The notes beneath the pieces are model-generated. The model worked only from the letters and a program-made list of their open reading frames with translations, searched no databases and had not been told where the DNA came from. Below, in pieces: positions 52,469-60,599 of a DNA stretch of 64,000 bases. The translations under genes and the position numbers were made by a program. The DNA is taken from assembly GCF_014199195.1 (NCBI RefSeq), contig NZ_JACIJE010000001.1, positions 558,001-622,000 of the forward strand, written 5' to 3'. The DNA comes from Neoroseomonas alkaliterrae (GTDB lineage: Bacteria > Pseudomonadota > Alphaproteobacteria > Acetobacterales > Acetobacteraceae). Every line of letters starts with the position of its first letter. Within the stretch, counting starts at the first letter, position 1.

Positions 52469-52978
52469 TCAGCCCGCGCGCAGTTGCGGATTGTCGAAAT
52501 CCGGCCGGCGCGCGGCGGCCAGCGCCTCGGCCAGCGCGCGGCGCAGCGCCGCCTTCTCCTCCGCCGTCAGGTGGCGGCCGATCTCCACGCTGCGGCCGCG
52601 GCTTTCCAGCAGCAGCACGCCGGCATGGGCCGGATTCTCCTGGTGCACCGCGCGCGCCCAGTAGGGGTCGAGGCCGATCTCCTCCCGCCGCCCGCGCGCA
52701 TCGGTGCGCGTGATGCTGAGGCGCCCCGGCGTCAGCATCACCACCTCGACCGTCCGGGCCGAGCGCCGCGCATGCAGCGCCACCAGCGCCAGCACGAAGC
52801 CGACCTCGAGGCCCAGGATCGGCAGCACCGGCCAAGCCCCGAGCACCAGGAACAGCAGCGCGACCACCCCCCCGGCCAGGCCGAGCAGCCCCGCCAGCAC
52901 CCGGAAGGCGCGGGGCGTGAGCGACCGCGGCGGGGTGCAGACGGCCTGGAACAGGACGGGCTCGGCTGGGGCTGCCAT
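52469..52978 (-). CDS. DUF2244 membrane protein
   Basis: 169 residues: two adjacent transmembrane helices (about residues 22-66, GLLGLAGGVVALLFLVLGAW and VLPILGLEVGFVLALVALHA), then a soluble domain with PYWARAVHQENPA and GRSVEIGRHLTAEEK. Matches DUF2244, a family typical of alphaproteobacteria beside cytochrome c oxidase or nth genes. Function unknown. Divergent from nth. Confidence 0.9.
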   Translation of the reverse strand: MAAPAEPVLFQAVCTPPRSLTPRAFRVLAGLLGLAGGVVALLFLVLGAWPVLPILGLEVGFVLALVALHARRSARTVEVVMLTPGRLSITRTDARGRREEIGLDPYWARAVHQENPAHAGVLLLESRGRSVEIGRHLTAEEKAALRRALAEALAAARRPDFDNPQLRAG

Positions 52979-53017
52979 CGCCGCCGAACATAGGCCAGGA
53001 TCGCGCCGAGACCAGCC

Positions 53018-53734
53018 ATGCCATCCGCCAAGACCCGCCCGCCCAGGCCCGACCACGGCTCGGCCCGCACCCCGCGCCGCGCCCGGCTGATGCCGCCCGC
53101 CCAGGCCGAGGCCTTCATCCGCGCCCTCGCCACCGCCAACCCGGCGCCGCAGACCGAGCTGATCTACCACGACCCCTTCACCCTGCTGGTCGCCGTGGTC
53201 CTTTCCGCGCAGACGACGGATGCGGCGGTGAACCGCTGCACCCCCGCCCTCTTCGCCGCCGCGCCCACGCCCGCCGCCATGGCCGCGCTGGGGGCCGAGG
53301 GCATCGGCCCCTACATCCGCTCCATCGGGCTGTGGCAGGCCAAGGCGCGGAACGTCGCGGCCCTCTCGCGCGAACTGGTCGAGAAGCACGGCGGCGCCGT
53401 GCCGGCCGACCGCGAGGCGCTGGAAGCCCTGCCCGGCGTCGGCCGCAAGACCGCCAATGTCGTGCTCAACGTCGCCTTCGGGCAGTCCACCATGGCGGTG
53501 GACACGCACATCTTCCGCCTGGGCAACCGCTGCGGCCTCGCGCCCGGCAAGACGCCGCGCGAGGTGGAGGAGCGCCTCGTCAAGCGCTGCCCGCCCGAGC
53601 TGCTGCGCGACGCGCATCACTGGCTGATCCTGCACGGGCGCTACGTGTGCAAGGCGCGCGCGCCGGAATGCTGGCGCTGCGTCGCGCGCGCCTTCTGCAA
53701 CTACCGCGACAAGGTGCTAGCCCCGCCCGCGTGA
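53018..53734 (+). CDS. nth: Endonuclease III
   Basis: 238 residues: HhH-GPD fold with EALPGVGRKTANVVLNVAFG (catalytic Lys in GRKTA), catalytic Asp in MAVDTHIFRL, and the [4Fe-4S] motif C-x6-C-x2-C-x5-C in the segment beginning CKARAPECWRC. Base-excision repair glycosylase/AP lyase for oxidised pyrimidines. Start ATG 53018; a basic 22-residue N-terminal extension precedes the domain. Confidence 0.96.
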   Translation: MPSAKTRPPRPDHGSARTPRRARLMPPAQAEAFIRALATANPAPQTELIYHDPFTLLVAVVLSAQTTDAAVNRCTPALFAAAPTPAAMAALGAEGIGPYIRSIGLWQAKARNVAALSRELVEKHGGAVPADREALEALPGVGRKTANVVLNVAFGQSTMAVDTHIFRLGNRCGLAPGKTPREVEERLVKRCPPELLRDAHHWLILHGRYVCKARAPECWRCVARAFCNYRDKVLAPPA

Positions 53735-53742
53735 TGCAGGCA

Positions 53743-53805
53743 GGCGGCCGCGCTCGGAACCGAATCCTTGCGGACGAAGGCCGATCCTTTGTCCGCAGGG
53801 TATCA
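53743..53805. repeat. Extragenic palindrome, copy B (hairpin plus tail)
   Basis: Hairpin 53762-53805: GCGGAC-G-AAGG paired with CCTT-T-GTCCGC around CCGAT, framed by GAATCC and GGGTATCA. A diverged copy of the tail (GCGGCCGCGCTCGGAACC) occupies 53743-53761. The last TCA (53803-53805) is the complement of the devA stop codon. Lies between the convergent nth and devA genes. Confidence 0.8.
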
Positions 53806-54489
53806 GGCCCCCGCCTCCTCCACGATGCGGCCATCCTCCATCGCCACCACCCGGTCGGCGATGTCGAGGATGCGCGGGTCGTGCGTGACCATCAGGATCG
53901 GCGTGCCGCGGGACTTCGCCATGTCGCGCAGCAGATGCGCGACCTCCGCGCCCGAGACCTTGTCGAGCGCGGCCGTCGGCTCGTCCGCCAGCACGAGGCC
54001 GGGGCACGCGACCAGCGCGCGCGCGATCGCCACGCGCTGCCGCTGCCCGCCCGAAAGTCGCGCCGGCGGCTTGTCCTCGTGCCCCTCGAGCCCGACAGCG
54101 GCGAGCATCTCGCCCGCCCGGCGCAGCCTCTCGCGCTCGGGCATCGCCGCCTCGATCTCGAGCGCCATCGCGACATTCTGCCGCGCGGTGAGGAAGCCGA
54201 GCAGGTTGTGGTTCTGGAAGATGAAGCCGATCGAACGACGCAGCCGCACGCGCTCGCGCTCGGACGCGCCCATCAACTCCCGCCCGAGCACGCGGCAGGA
54301 TCCCTCCTGCATCGCCCGCAAGGCACCGATCAGCGTCAGCAGCGTGGTCTTGCCCGAACCCGAAGGGCCGGTCAGCAACACCACCTCGCCCGCACGCACA
54401 TGCAACGCCACGTCCCGCAGGACAGGCCGCCGCAACTCACCCTCGCCATACGCATAGCCGAGGCCGGAAATGCGGATGGGGTCGGTCAT
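53803..54489 (-). CDS. devA: ABC exporter ATP-binding protein, DevA-like
   Basis: 228 residues: Walker A GPSGSGKT, LSGGQRQRVAIARAL signature, Walker B VLADEPTAALD; the pattern GFIFQNHNLLGFLTARQNVA matches DevA/MacB/LolD-type ATPases of the heterocyst DevBCA exporter family. Start at 54489 (MTDPIRI); an open N-terminal extension to 54606 is encoded by the palindromes of cluster 2 and is not family sequence. Its stop TGA lies in palindrome copy B. Works with DevB and DevC. Confidence 0.92.
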   Translation of the reverse strand: MTDPIRISGLGYAYGEGELRRPVLRDVALHVRAGEVVLLTGPSGSGKTTLLTLIGALRAMQEGSCRVLGRELMGASERERVRLRRSIGFIFQNHNLLGFLTARQNVAMALEIEAAMPERERLRRAGEMLAAVGLEGHEDKPPARLSGGQRQRVAIARALVACPGLVLADEPTAALDKVSGAEVAHLLRDMAKSRGTPILMVTHDPRILDIADRVVAMEDGRIVEEAGA

Positions 54490-54501
54490 GGCGCGGCTCG
54501 C

Positions 54502-54714
54502 GGAGAGGGGCTTCGCCCCCCTCCGGACCTCCCCCCACCGGAGGCCGAAGGGCCTCTGGAAACCACGGATTGGGCGGCGGGACGGAGGGGCGTGGAACGA
54601 CCGCATGGCACAGCGCGCGCGCGGTGCCCCTCCGTCCTGCCGCCCAAGTATCGGGTTCCAAGGGCCTTTCGGCCCTTGGCGGGTGGGGTCCGGGGAGGGC
54701 AGTGCCCTCCCCGG
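54502..54714. repeat. Cluster of five extragenic hairpins (cluster 2)
   Basis: In 213 bp between devC and devA: 54502-54524 (GGAGAGGGGC arm, one mismatch), 54538-54559 (CCGGAGGCC arm, GAAG loop), a long-range 21-bp inverted repeat 54571-54591/54626-54646 with one mismatch and a 34-nt loop, 54658-54679 (CCAAGGGCC arms, TTTC loop) and 54690-54714 (CCGGGGAGGGC arms, AGT loop). The fourth is the exact inverse of 47810-47831. It interrupts the exporter operon. Confidence 0.85.
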
Positions 54715-54736
54715 AAGCCGCGCGCGCCGACCCGCA

Positions 54737-56005
54737 TCAGAACATGTCCGCCGGGCTGGCGTCGCGCAGTTTGCGCATGGCGAGCAGGCCTGCGGCGGCG
54801 CACATGCCGAAGATCAGCGCGAAGACCATGGCGGCGCGTTCGAGGGTCATGGAGAGCGGCAGGAAGGTCGCCCCTGCCACCACGTCGTAGAGCCAGACGC
54901 AGAGTGCCGCCCCTGGCAGGAAGCCGATCACGGCGAGGATCAGCGCCGCGGCCATCACCACGCGGGAGAGGTAGCCGTTGGAGTAGCCGATCGCCTTCAG
55001 CGTCGCGTATTCGCGCAGGTGGTTGGCGATGTCGCTGAACAGGATCTGGTAGACGATCACCATGCCCACGATCAGCCCCATCACCGAGCCGAAGGCGAAG
55101 ATGAAGCCGATGGGCGTCGCCGTCTCCCAGTAGTGGCGTTCGTGGGCGACGAGTTCGGCGTGCGTCAGCACCGTCACGTCGGGCGGCAGGATCTCGCGCA
55201 GGCGGGCCTGGGCGGCGGCGATGTCGGCGCCGGGGTGCAGGCGGATGGCGACGAGGTCGGTGTTGCTCGCCTGGCGTTCGCGCACCATGCGGCGGAAGTT
55301 CACCTCGCTCATCACGAGGTTGCCGTCGGCCCCGAAGGAGGGGCCGATGGAGACGAGGCCCACCACCTCCACCATGCGGTTGCCGACCTGCACCTCGAAG
55401 GGGCCGCGCTCGGCGAAGAGGCGCGCGACATCCCCGAATTCGGGGCGCGAGCGGAGGTCGAAGCCGACCGCGTCCACGCGCCGCAGGGCGGGCGCGAAGG
55501 CGGCGAGCCCTTCGAAGCTCATTGCCCCGGCCTCGACGTCGAAGCCGATCATCTGGATGGCGCGGCGGGATCCGTCCTCCGGGTTCCGCCAGGTGGATTG
55601 CGCGAGATAGACGGGCACCGCCTGCGCCACCTCGGGCAGCGCGAGCGCCTGGTGGGCGCGCGCGCGCGGCAGCGGCTCGGGTCGGAAGGAGGCGGTGGTC
55701 AGCGGGTTCATCAGGAAGAGTTCCGCCTCCATCGCCGCGAGCAGGCGCGTCGCGCTGTCGAACAGCGCCGAGCGGAAGCCGAGCTGCATGAACACCAGCA
55801 CCGCGGCGAACATCACCCCGGCCATGGCCGAGAACAGGCGCGCGCGCTCGGCCCGCAACTGCCGCCAGGCGAGGCGGGCGGGCAGCAGCGCCCAGGCGAG
55901 CGGGCCCGGCCCGCTGCGCCGCGGCGGCGGTTCCTGCGCCGGGGTTGCCTCGCCCGTGTTCTCGGGCGCCCAGGGCAGCAGCCCCGCCTTCGTCACCGCG
56001 TTCAT
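54737..56005 (-). CDS. devC: ABC exporter permease, DevC-like
   Basis: 422 residues of the DevC/MacB FtsX-like permease type: one N-terminal helix, a large periplasmic domain (about residues 70-270), then three C-terminal helices. Features include RLFSAMAGVMFAAVLVFMQL near the start and ATLKAIGYSNGYLSRVVMAA in the C-terminal coupling region. Starts by ATG overlap with the end of devB. Exports a lipid or peptide across the outer envelope together with DevB and an outer-membrane channel. Confidence 0.93.
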   Translation of the reverse strand: MNAVTKAGLLPWAPENTGEATPAQEPPPRRSGPGPLAWALLPARLAWRQLRAERARLFSAMAGVMFAAVLVFMQLGFRSALFDSATRLLAAMEAELFLMNPLTTASFRPEPLPRARAHQALALPEVAQAVPVYLAQSTWRNPEDGSRRAIQMIGFDVEAGAMSFEGLAAFAPALRRVDAVGFDLRSRPEFGDVARLFAERGPFEVQVGNRMVEVVGLVSIGPSFGADGNLVMSEVNFRRMVRERQASNTDLVAIRLHPGADIAAAQARLREILPPDVTVLTHAELVAHERHYWETATPIGFIFAFGSVMGLIVGMVIVYQILFSDIANHLREYATLKAIGYSNGYLSRVVMAAALILAVIGFLPGAALCVWLYDVVAGATFLPLSMTLERAAMVFALIFGMCAAAGLLAMRKLRDASPADMF

Positions 56006-57042
56006 GGCCGGATCGCCACCTGCACCTGCATGTTGGAGCGCCGGCGCAGCGCCTCGCTGCCCGCCTCGTCGAGGGACAAACGCACCTCGACCGTCCGGCT
56101 ATCCACCGCCGCGACGGGATCGGTGTTGGCCTGGGTCTGGCGGCGCACGGTCCAGCCGATCTCGCGCACCGTCGCGGCGAAGCGGCGGCCCTCGCCCGGC
56201 ACCAGCACCTCGGCCTGGGCGCCGGGGCGCAGGCGGGGCAGGTCGGTCTCGTAGACATCGGCCACCACGTCCATGCGCGTCAGGTCCGCGATCTCGAGAA
56301 GCCCCTCGCTGCCGACCTGGTCGCCGGGCCGGGCCATGATGCGCAGGATGGTGCCGGCGAAGGGCGCGCGCACGCGCGAGAGGGCGGCATCCGCCTCGGC
56401 CTTGGCGAGCGCGGCCTCCGCCGCGGCGAGCCGCGCCTCGGCGAGCGCGATGTCCTCGGGGCGCGAGGTGAGCAGGCTGTCGAGTTCCGCCTCCGCCTGG
56501 CGGCGCTCGGCGGCGAGGCGGAGGGCGGTGGCGCGCGCGCGGTCGGCCGCGGCCACGGCGCCGGCGCCGGTCGGCACCAGGCGGTCGGCGCGCTCGGCCT
56601 CGCGCTGCGCGAGATCCTCCTGCGCGGCGAGGGCGGCGATGCGCGCGCGCTGCGCCGCGATCTCGGAGGGCCGCGCGGCGGCTCGGATGCGCGCGAGGCT
56701 GGCGCGTGCCTCGGCCACCGCCGCGCGCGCCTGCGCCACCGCGGCATCCTTCTGCGGCGCATCGGCGAATTCGGCGAGCAGCGCGCCCTCGGCCACCGTC
56801 TCGCCCTCGGTCACGAGGAGGCGGTCGAGGCGCGTCACCGCCATCCCGCCAGGCTGGTTGAGGGTGCGGATGCGCGAGGCGGGCTCGACGCGGCCGAGCG
56901 CGCCGACGCCGACCGGCCCGGCGGGCTGCGCGGCCGCCGGAGCGGGCGCGCGCTCGGCGCCGCCATGGGTCAGGGCGGCATAGCCGCCGCCCAGCACGCC
57001 GAGCACCATGAGGCCGAGCGACAGGCGCAGCCGGCGCGTCAC
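56002..57042 (-). CDS. devB: HlyD/DevB-family periplasmic adaptor subunit
   Basis: 346 residues: N-terminal membrane anchor (LRLSLGLMVLGVLGGGYAAL), a lipoyl/barrel pair split by a long coiled coil rich in Ala/Arg/Glu (about residues 100-215), and a C-terminal beta-barrel with RMDVVADVYETDLPRLRPGA. GTG at 57042 overlaps the TetR stop. Bridges DevC to a TolC-type channel. Confidence 0.92.
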   Translation of the reverse strand: MTRRLRLSLGLMVLGVLGGGYAALTHGGAERAPAPAAAQPAGPVGVGALGRVEPASRIRTLNQPGGMAVTRLDRLLVTEGETVAEGALLAEFADAPQKDAAVAQARAAVAEARASLARIRAAARPSEIAAQRARIAALAAQEDLAQREAERADRLVPTGAGAVAAADRARATALRLAAERRQAEAELDSLLTSRPEDIALAEARLAAAEAALAKAEADAALSRVRAPFAGTILRIMARPGDQVGSEGLLEIADLTRMDVVADVYETDLPRLRPGAQAEVLVPGEGRRFAATVREIGWTVRRQTQANTDPVAAVDSRTVEVRLSLDEAGSEALRRRSNMQVQVAIRP

Positions 57043-57611
57043 GGCGCGGCCTCCAGCAGCGCCTCGAGCGTCGCGCGCAGCGCCGCGCGCTCGGCCTCGG
57101 TGTGGTGGTAGAGGCCGAAGACATGGGCCATGAACAGCCCGTCCGTGGAGGTCAGGATCGCCAGCGCCGCGCCTGCCGGGGTGCCGTCGGCCAGCAGTTG
57201 CGCCTTGATGCGCGACGTCACCGCGCGCATCGGGTCGAGCAGCGCCGGGTCGTGGTGGAAGGCCGCGAGGCAGACGGCGGCGGTGCGGTCCAGCGGCTCG
57301 CTGCCGGGCGAGGTCTCCTCCTCGCCGAAGGCCCAGGCGATCATGGCGCGGGCGACCCGGCCGCGCCCCTCGGGCTGGCGGGCCACGCAGCCGTCGAAAC
57401 TCTCCGCCATGAAGGCCGCGAGGCGGTCGAGCATCCCGCCGATCAGCGCCTCCTTGGAGGCGAAGTGGTAGAGCAGCCCGCCCTTGGAGACGCCGGCCTC
57501 GCGCGCCGCGGATTCGAGCGTCAGGCCGTTCACGCCACGCGCCTGCACGATGCGCTCGGCCGCGTCGAGGATGCGGGTGCGGACATCGGGGGGCGGGGCG
57601 GGGGCGTCCAT
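57039..57611 (-). CDS. TetR-family repressor of the DevBCA exporter
   Basis: 190 residues: N-terminal HTH (RILDAAERIVQARGVNGLTL; SAAREAGVSKGGLLYHFASKEALI), C-terminal ligand domain. First gene of the tetR-devB-devC-devA operon and coupled to devB by GTGA overlap. A 20-bp perfect palindrome sits between -35 and -10 of its promoter, so autorepression of the whole operon is the likely mode. ATG 57611 is chosen; an ATG at 57623 lies within the -10 element. Confidence 0.92.
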   Translation of the reverse strand: MDAPAPPPDVRTRILDAAERIVQARGVNGLTLESAAREAGVSKGGLLYHFASKEALIGGMLDRLAAFMAESFDGCVARQPEGRGRVARAMIAWAFGEEETSPGSEPLDRTAAVCLAAFHHDPALLDPMRAVTSRIKAQLLADGTPAGAALAILTSTDGLFMAHVFGLYHHTEAERAALRATLEALLEAAP

Positions 57612-57620
57612 GGCGGCGCG

Positions 57621-57649
57621 CATATGTACCGTCCGGACGGTACAGTCAA
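57621..57649 (-). promoter_or_regulatory. Promoter and TetR operator of the exporter operon
   Basis: -35 TTGACT (57649-57644), 17-bp spacer, -10 CATATG (57626-57621), minus strand. The palindrome TGTACCGTCC plus its exact complement (57625-57644) fills the spacer and touches both hexamers. Predicted start of transcription is about 57614, three bases before the chosen ATG, so the transcript would be nearly leaderless. Confidence 0.75.
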
Positions 57650-57780
57650 TGTTCCGGTGGCGCGCCGGACCCTCGCGGGCGGGCAGATGGCGGCGTGCGG
57701 GGGCAGGCCCGCGGGATCGGCGGACTCCAGGCGGCTGGAACGTGCTCTAGTCTGGCGACGGAACAACCCGGAGGAACGCC

Positions 57781-58755
57781 ATGTCCGACGCCATCGGCCG
57801 CCGCGCCGCGCTGCTGGCCGCGCCCGCCCTGCTCGCCGCCACGGGCGCGCAGGCCCAGCCCTGGCAGGGCCGGACCATGCGCTTCGTGGTGGGTTTCGCC
57901 GCCGGCGGCGCGAACGACATCATGGCGCGGCTGCTCGCGCAGAAACTCTCCGAGCGCCTCGGCGGGGCCAGCATCATCGTCGAGAACCGGCCCGGCGGCA
58001 GCACCATCGTCGCCGCCGACCACGTCGCGCGCGCCGCGCCGGACGGCACGACCTTCTTCTACACCTCGCCCTCGACGCTGCTTGCCATCCTGGTCAACCG
58101 GACCACCGCGCTCGATCCGCTGCAGGCCTTCGCGCCCGTCTTCCTCGCGCAGAACGCGCCGCTCGCGCTGATCAGCAGGCCGGATTTCCCGGCGCGCACG
58201 GTGCCCGAGTTCCTCGCGCTCGCGCGCGAGCGGCAGGGGCGGCTGACCGTCTCGCATCCCGGCACCGGCGCGATCAACCACCTCGCGATGATCCTGCTGA
58301 TGCGGCGGACCGGCATCGAGGTCACCTTCGTGCCCTATACCGGCAACCAGCCCTCCATCACCGCGCTGATGCGGGGCGAGGTGGACGTGGCGCATGACGG
58401 GCTCTTCACCCCGCGCGCGCAACTCCAGGCGGGCACGCTGCGCGCCATCGCGGTGACGAGCGCCGAGCGCGTCGCCGCCTGGCCCGACGTGCCCAGCTTC
58501 GCCGAGACGGTGCCGGGCTATGCCGTGAGTTTCTGGGGCGGGCTGCTCGCGCCGCGCGGCACGCCGGAGCCGCTGCTCGACCGGCTGAACGCCGAGCTCA
58601 ACGCCGTCATCCGCGAGCCCGACATCATCGAGCGGATCCGCGGCTTCGGCGCGGTGCCGGCCGGCGGCGACCGCGCCGCCTATGCCCGCGTGCTGGAGGA
58701 GGACTGGGCGCGCTGGGGCCAGGTGGTGCGGGAGAACGACATCCGCCCGGGCTGA
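57781..58755 (+). CDS. Bug-family tripartite tricarboxylate transporter solute-binding protein
   Basis: 324 residues: signal peptide (AALLAAPALLAATGAQA), then the Bug/TctC pattern: GRTMRFVVGFAAGGANDIMAR, IIVENRPGGSTIVAADHVAR, TPRAQLQAGTLRAIAVTSAE and WGGLLAPRGTP. GGAGGA precedes the ATG. Binds a carboxylated solute in the periplasm; TctA/TctB membrane subunits are not in the window. Divergent from the TetR operon. Confidence 0.94.
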   Translation: MSDAIGRRAALLAAPALLAATGAQAQPWQGRTMRFVVGFAAGGANDIMARLLAQKLSERLGGASIIVENRPGGSTIVAADHVARAAPDGTTFFYTSPSTLLAILVNRTTALDPLQAFAPVFLAQNAPLALISRPDFPARTVPEFLALARERQGRLTVSHPGTGAINHLAMILLMRRTGIEVTFVPYTGNQPSITALMRGEVDVAHDGLFTPRAQLQAGTLRAIAVTSAERVAAWPDVPSFAETVPGYAVSFWGGLLAPRGTPEPLLDRLNAELNAVIREPDIIERIRGFGAVPAGGDRAAYARVLEEDWARWGQVVRENDIRPG

Positions 58756-60429
58756 CTACAGCCCGAGCATTCCGGCCGCCTCGGCCACCGCCGCCTCCAG
58801 CGCGCCCTCGGCGAAGGGCGAGACGAGCCCCGCCGAGGCGACCAGCCCCTGGAAGGGCATGGACCCGCCGCGCCCGCACAGCGCGACATAGGCGTCGAGC
58901 GCCGCGCGCGCGTCGCGCCGCGACCACACCCAGAACTGCAGCGCGACGCACAGCGCCAGCGTGTAGTCGATGTAGTAGAAGGGCGAGGTGTAGATGTGCT
59001 GCTTCGCCTGCCAGCGGCCGCCCTTCGCGGGATACGCAAGGTCGCCGTAGTCCGTCCAGGGCATGTAGAGCCGCTCGAGCCTCTGCCACATGGCGTGGCG
59101 TTCGGCGGGGCTCGCCTCGGGGTTGGCGTGGACCTCGTGCTGGAAATGGTCCACGCAGACGCCATAGGGCAGGAAGGCGAGCGCGTTCGTCAGGTGCATC
59201 CGCCGGTAGCGCTCGGCCGCATCCTCGCCCACCAGCAGCCCCATATGCGGGTGCGTGAGGTATTCGAGGGCCATGGAGTGGATCTCGGCAGCCTCCATGG
59301 TCGGCCAGAGATAGTCCACGCCGGGAAGGTGGCGGCTTTCCCAGCACTGGAAGGCGTGGCCCATCTCGTGCGTGAAGACGCCGATGTCGCCGTGCGTGCC
59401 GTTGAAGTTGGCGAAGATGAAGGGCGCGCCCGCATTCGGGAAGGCGGTGCAGAAGCCGCCGCCCGCCTTGCCCGGCCGGTTCTTCAGGTCGAGGAAACCG
59501 CCCTGCCGCATCGTGGCGTAGAAGGAGGCGAGGCGCGAATCCATGCGCGCGAACATCTCCTGCGCGGCCGCCACCAGCGTCTCGTGATCGCCGGCGGGCC
59601 TCGGGTTGCCGGCGGGGTCGATCAGCGCCTCGTCCCAGAACATCAGCCGGTCCCAGCCATGCGTGGCGCGGCGCCGTTCGAGGATGCGCGCGACCAGCGG
59701 CGTGACGTGCCGCGCCACCGCCTCGCGATAGCGCGCGACCTCCGCCGGGCCGTAGTCGAGCCGCCGCATCCGGCGATAGGCCATCGGCGTGAAGGTGGCG
59801 TCGCCCAGCTTGCGCGCCATGCCCGTGCGCAGCCGCACCAGCGCGTCGTAGATCGCGTCCAGCTCCTCGCCATGGGCGGCGAACCAGGCCCAGCGCGCGG
59901 CCTCGGCCTCGTGGCGCAGCGCGCGGTCGGGATCCTCGGCGAAGGGCGCGAGGCCCGCGAGATTCACCTCCCGCCCGCGCACCGTCACGCGCGCGCGGGC
60001 CAGCAGCTTCGTGTAGCGGGCGGCGAGGCGGCTCTCCTCCTCGGTGTCGGCGGCGATGACGGGGTCGAAGGCGGTGATGTCGGTCTGCCACAGCGCGAGC
60101 GCATGCGCGCCGGCGAGCGCCGCGAGCCCCGCGCGGTCCGGTTCGGCCAGCAGCCGCCGCTTCAGCGCCGTCTCGTGCGTCGCGGCCTCGGGCGCGAGCG
60201 CATCGGCGTATTCGCGATCGGCCACCGCGGCGGGGTCCGTCGTGTCCTGTGCGAAGCGCAGATGCACCAGCGCCGACCACGTCTCCCAGTCGCGCCGCGC
60301 GGCGTCCCAGGCCGCGAGCGCGCCCGCGCGGTCGCCGGCATCGAGCCGCGCCGCCACCGCCGCATGCGCGGCCGCGAGCGACTCCCTGTCCGGGCGCGGC
60401 GCTGCGATGTCGGCGAAGCGAAGGGTCAT
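58756..60429 (-). CDS. pepF: M3-family oligoendopeptidase (PepF clade)
   Basis: 557 residues. Zinc motif HEMGH (His354, Glu355, His358) in VFTHEMGHAFQC, with a downstream Glu ligand segment MEAAEIHSMALEYL, typical of M3B peptidases. Cytoplasmic, no signal peptide. Degrades oligopeptides. Stop lies one base from the Bug gene's stop (convergent). Confidence 0.93.
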   Translation of the reverse strand: MTLRFADIAAPRPDRESLAAAHAAVAARLDAGDRAGALAAWDAARRDWETWSALVHLRFAQDTTDPAAVADREYADALAPEAATHETALKRRLLAEPDRAGLAALAGAHALALWQTDITAFDPVIAADTEEESRLAARYTKLLARARVTVRGREVNLAGLAPFAEDPDRALRHEAEAARWAWFAAHGEELDAIYDALVRLRTGMARKLGDATFTPMAYRRMRRLDYGPAEVARYREAVARHVTPLVARILERRRATHGWDRLMFWDEALIDPAGNPRPAGDHETLVAAAQEMFARMDSRLASFYATMRQGGFLDLKNRPGKAGGGFCTAFPNAGAPFIFANFNGTHGDIGVFTHEMGHAFQCWESRHLPGVDYLWPTMEAAEIHSMALEYLTHPHMGLLVGEDAAERYRRMHLTNALAFLPYGVCVDHFQHEVHANPEASPAERHAMWQRLERLYMPWTDYGDLAYPAKGGRWQAKQHIYTSPFYYIDYTLALCVALQFWVWSRRDARAALDAYVALCGRGGSMPFQGLVASAGLVSPFAEGALEAAVAEAAGMLGL

Positions 60430-60599
60430 GGCGGCATCTATCCGGTGATGCGCCCACCTCGCGCGACCGCGCGCGCAGCGTCAAGCGCGCGCATGCCGCG
60501 CGGTGTCGGGCGCGCCGATGGCGCACTTTGTCAGGCGCGCCGATGGCGCGACGCGCCGCCGCGCGGCAGAGTGCCGCCGCGAAGACCGCGGAGCCCGCC

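Noticed and set aside
47779-54714. Hairpin arrays interpreted as CRISPR
   Set aside because: Units differ in sequence and spacing, there are no regular spacers and no cas genes; they are palindromes, not direct repeats.
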